From Schistosoma haematobium (lineage: Eukaryota > Platyhelminthes > Trematoda > Strigeidida > Schistosomatidae), in the NCBI RefSeq assembly GCF_000699445.3, contig NC_067200.1, positions 3,202,450 through 3,266,449 of the forward strand: 64,000 nt of DNA. The letters are read 5' to 3'. The notes below the pieces were generated by a model. It was not told the origin of the DNA, searched no databases, and was given only the letters and a program-made list of their open reading frames with translations. Position 1 is the first letter of the stretch, and each line of letters begins with the position of its first letter. Made by a program: the position numbers and the translations under genes. Positions 47,031-59,200 of this stretch are shown in pieces.

Positions 47031-49239
47031 TATGAGAGGTTATATGAACAATATTCAAAGGAGGTTGGTGTACATATTTTGGAAACGGTAAGCTTAGTCT
47101 CTATCGTGAAGAAATTCCTCATTATGAAACACATTAGCCATCTAGATTTGGAAAGAATAGAGAGGGAGAATGTTTTCCAAATTTTTGGTTTCCCGCGTAG
47201 TTAACACTTGGATTGTGTGCTGTGTGTGTGCATGTTCAGATTACATTTATTTATGAAAAGTATTAGTTCATGGAGATTCTGTTCAAATGCATAGTGTGGT
47301 TATGTGGTAGCTAACATTTTTCGCTCCAGATGGTTAGGTTTTTGTGGTCGCTTTGAATCTGGGATATACCTTCTCTTAAAGCCTCAGGATGAACACCGAG
47401 TTAACGTGAATTCCTTCTTGTCTATTCTTTATCAGCTTTTTACTCTTCTGTACACTATATTGACTAGCAGTTAATATTATTTCTCCACTCGTAACCTTAT
47501 CTACAACTCATATACTTCTATACTTTTCACCTGCTTTAATAGACAACTATCCTACATTATACCCTTCTTAATGCTCATACTCTGATTGGCAAATTATGCT
47601 TCATGATATAGTCAATTAAAGCACTGCATCGATGCCTTACCCACAGTCCATAACTTGTAACTGCCTGATAAGCTTGTAAAATGGTACTTATGGAAATAGT
47701 GTTTTCCAACAGGATGTGAAACACAGAACATTGTGTAAGGTGTGATATATATCCAAAAATAAGCTTAAATGAGCCTAACATAACTAAAGTAGGGAAGGTG
47801 GAGCTACTGACCAGCAAGCATTGATGATGAGGGCGATGACTTAAATCCACCCATGTTTGTGGCGGCAAAACATTTTGTTTGTATCCGGCTCTTTATGATT
47901 GAGAACGATTCAATCAATCTGTGATATAGATTGTCTTCCTACTCTCACCACTCAGACTCATGTTTCCAATTTTATGTTGGATTAGCTATTCTACTAAGAC
48001 AACCTATAACATGTTAACTCGGACTTTTACACTAGGATTGTGTGGCTGGCATCGGATGGACAAAAAGATTAGACAACAAAAGATATAGTCATTCAGTATT
48101 TTTAACACTTCACCCTCTACATGCAAACACTCTACTAATAAACCGCTTCCCTTGTACTAATCTTGACTTCCGGTCCTTCATGTGAGCTTACTTCAACTTG
48201 TTGAACATCACAACTCATTGTTCTTTATTGCTACAATCTCTTATATGGAGCCTCTGACTTCATTTCACTCTAACAAGAGATAATATGAATTTAATCTAAT
48301 TTATTATACATCTGTCTGTTCTACTACAAAATGTTAAGCAACATTTGGCGTTCATATCCAAGTGCCTTGCTGCTCTTCTGTTCCTCTTTTTTTCTTCAGA
48401 ATCTTGCTCTCAGGGCACAGCTATGGAACTTCTGACGTTTGGAACAAACTTGACGTACGCATCTCCACAAGGTCATGGTTTACAGCAAGCACTCTGCGAG
48501 TCTATTTTATAACAATTATAAACTTGATAAGATAGGAAGCGTGCTATGAGACGACAAATGTTGTTATTTGTAGATCATGCCTGTAAAAGTAGCGTGTACC
48601 TGCTCATGCAGAAATGTATTATTATTATTATTAAAAACTTTGAGCAATAAATGACATCTTATTAGAAGAACATATTAAATATAAGGACAAAAGTATAACA
48701 CCCGATGAATGTGACTACATGGACGGGACACATGGACCTTTTAATCTTTTACATTGTTCGTTAGTGGAAGTTCGTTCCCTTATTTTTGATGTGTTGGGGG
48801 TAACGAGGCAGTGTCGAGGATTTTAGTAAATAAATTACGTCTTCTTTTTGCACGTTCGATCAGCAGATCCCTGGTTCATAAAAATTCTCCAGATTCTGGC
48901 TCATATCAAGGAAAATGAACAGTCCTTCAGCTTCAAAGTTTCCTGAACACGTATATGAAATACCGAACCAAAACACGTTAGAAACCGAAACCTCAAGATA
49001 GAGCAGTGAATTTAAAGTCAGTATGGCGAACGATATTCACAATAACAGTAACAAGTCATAAACTGACTAGCGGTTGTAAAAGATGTGAAGCATGGATTAC
49101 CCACTCTCGATCTCGTGCGGATGCGTGACTGAGTGCTCTCAGCTAGATGAGTCCCTTAAAACTAATGTGGTCAGTATCAAACGTCGAAGACTCACAGAGA
49201 GATTGACTTTGTGAATTTATTTATCAGTAAAAGTCATTT
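47031..49239. other. Unassigned region
   Basis: No gene or element identified. A short ATT run is at 48609-48623. The - strand frame 47868-47575 (97 codons) has no recognisable motif. Confidence 0.35.
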
Positions 49240-49289
49240 CATCCTTTGGGCGAAGAATTGCTTAGGATAACTCCTCGGGATTCGAGGAG

Positions 49290-49690
49290 TTAGTCCATGT
49301 TTCAATATGAAGCGGATATGTTTGGATGAGCTCAACTACGGAGGACCAACCTCTTTCTATTATCTTACCTTGGATTACGGGGTGGTCTAATATCGGCTTA
49401 TGGTATGATGAACGATGATCTTTGTAATAATGACTTATCTTTTTTCATCTATGACTGATCATTTAAAAAGATGATAAAAGAAATTTGGAAAGTTGAGACC
49501 AAATCATTTTCATCTAGAATTCCGTCTCTCGCACCGAGTAGTGAATTATTGGAATTCTCTACCAGAATATGTAATATCAGCGCTTGTTAATCCATTCAAA
49601 GTGAGATCAGACCTCCACAGTGTTACAAGTTGCAAGGATTAATATAGGTTGACTGACCCCCTATCCTTACCGCTGAAGACTGAGCACAGT
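49290..49690 (+). mobile_element. CR1-like LINE 3' end next to the NUP155 start
   Basis: + strand remnant of the 1850-5690 LINE family. Matching segments are GLRGGLISAYGMMN (near 49390), SHRVVNYWNSLPEYVISA (near 49540), and the 3' end agacctccacagtgttacaa ... ctatccttac, which aligns with the complement of 1890-1960. Its last recognisable bases are about 80 to 95 before the NUP155 start codon, so it forms part of that gene's promoter or 5' UTR region. Confidence 0.7.
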
Positions 49691-49769
49691 TAACTCAATA
49701 GGTCAAAGTCCTCCTGGCTCTCATTACAAACATCTAATTTTCGGCACATATTTGAATTCAGTGTGGGAA

Positions 49770-50298
49770 ATGACTGTGCCACAATCGTCTTGTTTGTGTC
49801 TATCCGATTCCCCTTCAGAGTGGCTAAATAAGCTGTTATATCGTGATAGTCTCCACAGGGATTTGACCTCCACCCTGGAGTTGGAAAAATGTAATTCTGA
49901 AGCATTACCTTAAAATCAATTCTTATATCAGGTAAAGTTTGTTTCAGCGGCACTCGGGAACTTGATTATCCAGTTCTGAATGATGGCCTCAGTTATGAGA
50001 TTGAGGCGACTAAATCATTTCCTCTACCCCCTGATTTAATTGAAAAGTTCTCAAGTATATTTGATTCCGTAGTATGAAGAATATTATAGGTATGCAAACG
50101 AACTGCTTGATGGGAGTTTTTACCTTGTGTGACAAAGTGTGGGTCACAATAGACAATGAAATATTCATGTGGAACTTCGAGGATGGGTTGGTACAATACA
50201 TTCAATTAACCCTAAATTTATATTTAGAGAGGATTTAGCCTATTACGATGGGGTAAACGACACTATTATATCTGTGTCGCTAATCGTGCCCTCAGCTG
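49770..50298 (+). CDS. NUP155: NUP155 exons 1-4 with three micro-introns (residues 1-137)
   Basis: Exon 1 49770-49890 ([19 protein letters not shown]), exon 2 49932-50054, exon 3 50090-50186, exon 4 50228-50298. Introns are 49891-49931 (41 bases, gtaatt...atcag), 50055-50089 (35, gtatat...tatag) and 50187-50227 (41, gttggt...ttag). Each junction codon is restored (TGT, AGT, GGA). Protein reads [61 protein letters not shown], matching NUP155 without gaps. Exon 4 ends at gctg before gtaagt. Confidence 0.9.
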
Positions 50299-53200
50299 GT
50301 AAGTATCTGAAATAGCTTGGGTTAATCGATGTACCTAATTTCTGTGGTGGTTCGACGTCATACGTTGCATAAAAGTTTAATGAAGGTTGTACTCAGTTAA
50401 TGGATTAATTAGTGATTCAATTATTTATTGGCTCTCAAAACTATGGAGCTTCACTAACATTCGGTATCTGCGTTTTCTTCCGGCAATCATTTTGTAATTA
50501 ATCTCAGTATAACCTCGCAAAAGCAAACAGTACTGATTTTGTAAAAATAACTCTTCAAATGTATTGATTATCTTGCCGTAAATTAGAAACTACTTCAATA
50601 TAATTTTGTGTAAAGTTATAGTTCATTTTCCTATCTTCCCACTTGTATTTCGTTTTTTGCCGAATAGAATGCTTCAAGTGTTAAGTGAATTTTTCAACAA
50701 ACTCAATTTTTCGTAAATAAATATGATTCAGACATACTCTCAACTACTTTCTGTATGACTAACACCTTTATTTTACATGTAAATATGTAACGAACTCTTA
50801 AAAAGCTGTTTTCATGATCACCTTCAAAAGTGAAACAACTCACTCTCTGAGATGTATCCTATTTTAAGAGACTACATTAACTGTTGTACGTAATATCTCA
50901 CCAAGTAAGGGTACTAGGGTGACATGCAGAATATTTTTCGCCTTCAAAGTTTAAAGTCTTCTGGGCATTGTTCGTAAAGTTTTAAATGTCAAAGTAGGTC
51001 TGTTTATTCTGTGAACTTTCATGACCAAAGTTTACGAGTCATGTTCCTTGCGTCCAGTTACTATCTACTCCCATGTGTAAATAAAAAAGTGATCATATAG
51101 TAACTAGCTAAATCTTTGGTGCTAATTCAGTCAGTTTGTGTGGTGTAGGCACGTGTAAAACTTGACTAAGAAACGGTTGTCGTAGACCAGTGGTGTCAGG
51201 TCTCATGTGATTTGACCGAAAAACAATTTTATCAGTGTATTTACGGCAGCAAATTCGTTCATGTTCTCAGTACATGCAAATGTAGCTGATAAATTCTACA
51301 TGTAAATCCATTGGATTAAGTAGACAGAAGAGTAGTTGTATTGTATTTTAGTGTTTCTTCTTTAAAACTCAGCTGTTCGCAACTGATACCTGCTTTGGCA
51401 ACATTAATTGACCTAATAATATCCAATATTAAACTAGATTGTATGAAGTTGATCCAGTTTTTAAAAGTTAAACTGGGTAAGAGTCACTTCACATCCTGTG
51501 CTAATTAGTCCTTAAGTATACCTTTGTTCAAACATTTAGCACATTAACAACCTAGTGGACATCTAAAATAGCTTGTTGTTAGCCTGACAAAATAATTCAT
51601 GACATTGTATCATCAAATTGTCGCAATAAAAATCTCTGTTACGTGTATGTAAATTTCAAAAGCCGAGTTTTTCATCCTCAAGTCAAATAATTTGATAATT
51701 GTCGCACTTTTTTAATGTTTATTGGGTACTGACACATGCCTTTTCAAAGCTTTTTTGAACGGATTTTACTACTATACATACATTATCAATCATTTCAACT
51801 ATTTATGTACTTTATGAATCTGATTATAGGTACACTACCAGAGCATATTAGATTCTTATTATGTCTAGCAACTCCTTCAGAAATCTGGCTTCTCGGTATG
51901 ATGTACTCAAATACGAACAGTAATCATACACTCAGAATGCAGTCTTCCTGTCCTATTCTGGAAGTAATGCCAGATCCTCTCTATTGCTTACCGACTGAAA
52001 ATAATTACATTTCTTGCATTGAAAGTACACCGAACGGCAGGTAATCTATAGAATTTTCAAATGATTGTTTCACTCTTGTTAACTCAGTTTATCCGTTTTA
52101 TTTGTTGAGTTATACATTCATGAATCTATTATATAAAGCACTCAATTTTTTCACCATCAGTTTGCAGATCCAAATTCCATCTACCTGGATCTAAGAGACT
52201 TTTTTGTTTTGTTTTTCATTTGTTAACTCATTTACCAAGCACAGATTTATTTAATTGACTTCGCATAACGCTCCAGTTGAGAGAGCTATTGCTACCTCCT
52301 GTTATTCAAACTGATCTCAATGGGGTGAGATTGGAATCTACAACGTACTAGATGAACATCGAACCCCTTAACCACTGAGCCACTTCTCCACTGGAAAGTT
52401 ATGTGGTACCACTAGTTCTCATATAATGTGACCCGAAGTTAGGTAATGTGAACCTGTACTTTTTAAATGAGTTGCATTAATTTACCTTTTAAGGAAAAAC
52501 GCATTGATAAAGATATGTTTGCTACACTTATCACTCTTAATGTTCTAACGGGAATTGCAAGGTTTCCTTTGCAGAAAAAGATTAACTAATCAGGTATGAA
52601 TACAATATGATAAGTTATTATCTATAATTATCGTCCTATTCATCGCTTTCTCTATAGGATATTTCTTGGGACTCGTGAAGGATTTCTCTTGGAAATGACT
52701 TATAGTTCAATACCCAACTGGGATGGTGATTCCTTACAACCACCCATTGGTAAAACTGGACATTGTACGCTTGTGAATCATTCCGTGTCTGCATTCAGCT
52801 TGTTGTTGCCTTCAATAATAACTTCTAGATTTCATAATGGCGGTAAGTTTTCATACCATAAGGTAAATTTTTGTTCAGTGATTCGTTTTTTAGTTCTATC
52901 AAGTAGAAGATACGAATAGATACCTCCCTATATTGCTATGTTATAGCCTATTTAGAATTAAAAAGACTGTTTATGGGCTATGTTGGCCTTTGGGTCACTA
53001 CTAACTACTTGAACGACCATAAAGCGGTGACTTAGTGTTTAAAGTACATTATAATGCCTTCATAAGATATGTTATTGCTTTTTTTCTAACCAGATTCAAT
53101 CACACAGTTGACTGTAGATACCTCGCGACATCTACTTTATTCTCGTACTGAGGATTCCCATTTAATGGTTTATGAATTTTCCGACAAAATTTCTGGTTCT

Positions 53201-56200
53201 TTTTCACGTTTATCTTCATTATCTGCATCAGATCTGGCTTATCAAGCGTCTTGTATAGTACGTTCTGTAGACAAAAATCAATTCCGAAAGTAAGCAATAC
53301 AGATGTTTTCATTTAGTTCTATTCCTCCCATATTGTTAACGGTTTTTAAATTTCTTGCAGGCATAAAACAGCATTTTTGAGGCATTGGGACTAGTACACA
53401 CAAACCTTTGTGTGAGTTATTAAGTTGCAAATAAAAAAGCTTTTAGTGGTAGTTTTTCGCTAAGGCAAAACATCTGATCAGAGTAACACCAGAAGGTTCG
53501 ATTTGTTTATGATAGGTTCGTAAGTAAATACTACTAGCGTTCTAAATCAGGATGAAACAGAAACTACAGGGTGACTACATCAATATTAAACACTGACTAT
53601 ATCCTTAAATCTTAATGCTCACTGTAGGATTGTTATATTGATCGGACAAAATAATAGAGAAATATTTTCTTCAAAGCATTATCTCACTTGGATGGCGGCT
53701 ATTTGTAGTGTAACCAAGTGCTTGTGTTCTGTTTTTTTTAGAAGTCCGCTTAACTTATTTCTTCATTTAATGTCTTACATGAGACATTTATTTATTGTTT
53801 CAACATTAGTTATGCATATGGCAATTGTTAAGCTTCTTTTTTCTTAAAAATATATTACACAATATTTCTCGTCACTTAATATTACTGCTTTCTTGACCTT
53901 TACAATTACATTTCTATTAAACAGTATAGTTTCTATTATACCATTAACAACTGGTCTATGCTATTTGTTGGCTATTACAAAAACTGGTATTCGTTTGTAT
54001 TTCGGAGAGAATCTACGCTTAATGCATATAAGGCTGCCTCCTTCCTCACCATATGACACTATCGGTTTAAGTGATGTAAAGTAAGTCAAATATATTACTT
54101 TTTTGGGAGAGGGTGGATTGGGTTGGGAGTTGGTTTTGATTATCTACCAATAATGTTTGTCTGTCTTTGTAATCTGATCCGATTGTTTTTTTTATATTGC
54201 GAATACATTGAATTATATATTCACATTCCATGAAGGCTGAAACAATCCGATGCGTTATTTAGTTTCTTCTTGTAAAATTAGAATGTTTCTTTTGTAATTG
54301 TTAAGCACTATCCATTCACAGCGTGTTAGTGACACTAAAATAAACCATGATATCAGTTCATTACTGAGCCGTGTGAATAGGTGCTAACTATCTGGTTTGA
54401 GTTTACATGATTATCGTAACCATTAGTTAGTAGAGACGTTGGATAACATGACTGAGGATTCGTTGCACTGGCTCATTTGTATACATTTGTCATCATACCA
54501 TACCGCTTTTCTCATCGATTTTTCTAGCCCATTTTAAGCTATATATCACTAATGTTTATTAAGCCTTGAGATTATTTCCGTTCCTGTGATGTTATCATGA
54601 AATTGATTTCTTCTTTACTCTATTTCTGTTCGAGGGAGCATGTTAATCCCAAACCAGTTTGTTTCTTATATATATACCTCGGGAAGATAAAAAAATCTTA
54701 CAAGATAGACAGAAAGAAAGGAAGATCAGTTGTTCTCTTTGCATGAACAAATTTCGATTACCAATTGTATTCTTCATCTCTCTTCCATTAATTTGTACTA
54801 TTATTAATATCACCATCATTATTATTACGATCGTTTTGATGGCTTTTTTATGTAACGATTGTTGAGCTCCATGTTTCACAGTAGGAAATCTGTTACTTGA
54901 AGTCGTGTAACTAACAACCTGTTATTCACTCAAGTTGTCAACATTCGAAAGCCCATGTCATCAAATGACCAGTTAACTTTACTGACAAATTTAATATTCT
55001 TGACCAATTACAGATGTGAGGTATTTTCAAAGATCGCAGATAGAAAACCAATTTTCTAATTTGTTGGTGTTGTAACTATTTTATTTACAGGCTGGCAGTG
55101 GAAACTCGTGGTACAGTGATTATGGTGTCTGCTTTACCACAAAATGTACCATCTACCACTAGCACATTGGGTGGACTTGGTTCTCGATATACAACAACAA
55201 CACGCTCTGCTGCTACACTGAACCAGTCTAGTTTAAATATGAGTTTAGGACAGTTTTTCACAACGGATCTTGACAATAGTAGCAGTAGTTACAAGGCGGC
55301 AGCGGTACTTAATCAGTCTGATGATAATTTAAATGCCTTTACAAAACAAATTCCACCACACGTTATCTATACAATCAGTCCGGATTTGTACCCTTGGACA
55401 CTGAACTTAACAGAGAGTTTTACGACTAGTTGGTGTGTTGATGGTGGTGCATGGGCGTTAACAGTTTTACCGGATAATCAATCATTTGGAGATTCTATGG
55501 GAAATGATTTAAGTGGATATTTAGCAATAGAAAAAAGGTAAATGAGGTTTTCTGTGTGTTCTGTCTTCTTTCTTAACCTTCAGTATCATTTTTAGTTGTA
55601 CAAATAGACAGATAAAGAAGTCATTCAATCATAGATGACGCGAAACCTAGCTTATATGTTCATTTATTCAAGTTACCATGTTTTGGTTTAACTGTTCCTA
55701 GATTTCTTCTAGCCTACCTGTATACCTGACAACATTTCCCGTCGAAATAAGTGGTGGTTTTTCACACATATATATTTCCCAATCACCTCATTCAATGAAA
55801 ATGTACAACCTCATCAATTTACTCTCCACTCTTACCCAGTACTCTGCATCTAACCTCAGTTCGGCTTACTTAGCGGTTCTAATACATACCTGCAGTGCTT
55901 CGAAGATGTCTGTAATCAAATAATTGTAACCTAAGAGTATCCTCCATTTGTAAAGACCGCGTTCTAACAGCTACAAAGTAGAATGGACCAAACTACCGCG
56001 CAGAATACTCGTTCTTTGGTTAGTAGGTTGACATCTTGCATGCTTCACAAGTGATACAAGCTGATTAAAGTCAGTCTAGTTTTCTGATTTCATGCTAACG
56101 TTTTATCAGAAGTCAACCTACAAGGGCTAATGAAACACAATCATTGGCAGGATACAGTTAGATATGTATATTTGTAAATGAATTCTATGCTGTAATAGTC

Positions 56201-59200
56201 ACGATTACATAAATACATTTATTTTTAAAAAGATATTCCTTCCAATTCTAAACACCATTTGAAATAGTGCATGTAAAATGTCACATAATAAATGTGCGAT
56301 CAATAATAGTTTAAAGTTTTGTTTATCCAACCATCTGAGATGATGAACACTTTAGTTAGATTGATGCTCTGTTAACTTTTGGAAGGAGATTCTTTACATC
56401 TATTTATGACCAGACTCAACAGTGTGATGTATGCAGTAATTAATTATGGGACCGTGATATATTTTATCTACTGTATAGTCCCACACCAGTGCTCAGACTA
56501 ACATTTGTTTTAGAGTTAGATGTGAACTTCTTAGTTTCTATCTCCAAGGTGATCGTAGCATATTTTTGAAGGGGTTATATAAGTTTATTTATTTATTTGA
56601 ACATATAAACATTAGTACAAGAAGGCGCCAAATATATATGCGCCTCATAAGTCATTCGATTTGCGTGAGGGCTGGAACACTGTCCGGGTACCAAAACCGA
56701 CGCAGATGGTTTTCTTAGAGGGTCCCACCCGCAACCTTCAACCTAAAGGTCTGATCCACAATGCAGTGGAGCATCGTATAGAAATGCAGTCCCATGTTAG
56801 CCGATGGTCAACGATTGGTTCATACGCCATTTGTTCCCTCAGGATCCTGGAGCCCATGCGCACCATTAATTTGGAATTGTGGTTTTCCAGCTCCTCTAGG
56901 TTGACTCTCTGTGTCCACCAATCCGGTTAAAGCGCCGGACATTCCTATCAACTTCGTAAACAACACCCCCAGCGAGAGAAAGCAATGAATGGGACTTCTG
57001 TGTCAGTGGCTGTTTACGCGTGTTCATATGAGTGCATTTGAAGACAGAGCGAACTCTCCCCACCCTCGGCATTTGGGGGCGGTTATATAAGTTCGATATC
57101 ATTTACTCATTTATTTTTCCATGTTGTTCGCTTATTTACAACAGTATTGTTTGTATTTTACTTCATTTTATTTGGCGTCTATTATTGCCGTCTGTTTGTA
57201 TTGCTCCATTTTGTAGCTGTCGTTTCTCACTATGCTTATATAAACGGTAACAATCTAGGCAGACATCGGTACACTATTTAGCAGATCCCACTCTGTCTAT
57301 GATTCACTGGTTGTCTTGGTATCAAGATCATTCGTTAGGTTTTCTGTTTTGCGACGTTCTCATTAGACTAGGACAATTGACGACAATGTGATTCCACGCG
57401 TATATTTGATTTTTAATGGTTAGAAGTACTGGACAAGTAATTTTCTCTGGCCTTTAAAATATACTTTTATTACTGAAGCATGTTTTTTATAAAACATGTG
57501 ATGGAATATTTCAGTCATATTAGTTTCATAATAGTTGTTCAATGCTAGTGTTAGATAATTTACTTCATTCATGAAGTAAATCGCCATTTTTTCTGAATTT
57601 CTTTCTTGATTTTATCATTACAAGTTAATGCAATCACTCAGTTTTACCTACCTTCAGGTTTTACACGTTTACAACAGTGATTTATTTATTTCTTTGCCTT
57701 AGGATTTCAAGTTGCTCAGAGTCTTCACAATCAGAGAAACGTCAATCATTACGTCGTGGCGAACCTCCAGTTGTGTTGACACAGATTTTAGATCCACCAT
57801 TTCGACGTTTATTATTAATATCTGCTCAAGGTGTCGTACATTTTCGTCTGGCTAACCCATTAACTCGATTAAGAGAATATTTATCTCGTGAATTCTCTAA
57901 TACTTCTTCATTGTTACCAGGATATGGTGATCCTCAGTTATCTGATATGATTCCTAATTTTCCAAGTTATTTAGAGAATGATTTAAAGTTAGGCGTGGAA
58001 GGTAGCGGTAGTTATCTAGCCGCATTTTTACATCAATTCAGTCCAGATGAAGCTATTTGCGCTGCATTAGCAATAGGCGCTTCTACTACAGTCTCAGGTG
58101 GATTAAGCAAAAATCTTCAACTTGTTGCGGAACAAGTAAATGTTTCTGACTGGTTGTTTATTTTAATAAAACTATGTCGATTGATGTAAAATACAGATAA
58201 TAGTGTTCATTATTATTCAGTTGACGATATATACACTTATACATAAACAGCTCACTAACTACGAGTTTATTTTTTGTACGTATCTCTCTGTTCTTTTACC
58301 GTTGCACTGAATTTGATGTTTATAATTATGAATTCAAATTCACTTTGTTCGGTTCAAAATTGAATCAAAAGATAGCCTTGACCACTTTTCTTCTCTGCTT
58401 ACGCTCATGTTCATTTTTCACGAGTGAATACATGTTCTGTATTATAGGCTATTATGTGGTTCGAAACCTTGAAGCGAATAAAATGAAAGATTCACTGTAA
58501 CTGAACTCCTAGGTATAGAGAAATATAAAAACAGTTTAAAATGTTTATTATAACTGCTGGGATCACCGGGTAAGTAATAGTAAGGTTAGAAGTAGGCTAT
58601 TAGGGAATGATGGTAAATCAGTTGATGAGGTGAATTTTCATCGACTGAGATGTTTGGACCACGTGTTGCATATGCCTGGACACCGATTACCACGACGCGC
58701 AATGCTAACCGGTGTTGGAGATGGTTGTAAGAAAGTTAGGGGCGGCCAAACCAAAACGTGTCATCAGTGCTTGAAGTCACTAACTTCTAGTCTTAGCCAT
58801 GTTGGTAGATGCAGACTACTTGGTTGGGGTCCGTGTGACTATCATAACAAGTGTTTGGAGACTGTGGGTGCCATGGCTCAGAATCGATCACAATGGTGTA
58901 GTTGTATACACTCTCTGTCTTCCCTTAAACTATGAGATTAAAATCATTTCATATCTTTCTTTCTACGAACTAATCCTTTCTCCCCGTATCATATCCTTAT
59001 ATGCAATCTTTCTTTTATATATTACTACCACTACTTCTATGAATCCAGTGTTCATCTTACTGTGCTAATGCGTTATGGCAACTTGGACGGATGCATATAT
59101 GTGCCTGGTCCTACGTTCTAGCTGACTGATCGACTGAGATCAACGATGTCATAGAACGATATATGGATTGATAGTTTTATAAAAAAAGTTTAAAATTGTC

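Larger units (their letters stand above)
55538..57702 (+). other. NUP155 intron 9
   Basis: GT-AG intron of 2165 bases (gtaaat ... tttgccttag), carrying an RTE-like fragment (55660-56085) and an R-family repeat (56575-57085), both inverted relative to the gene. Confidence 0.85.
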
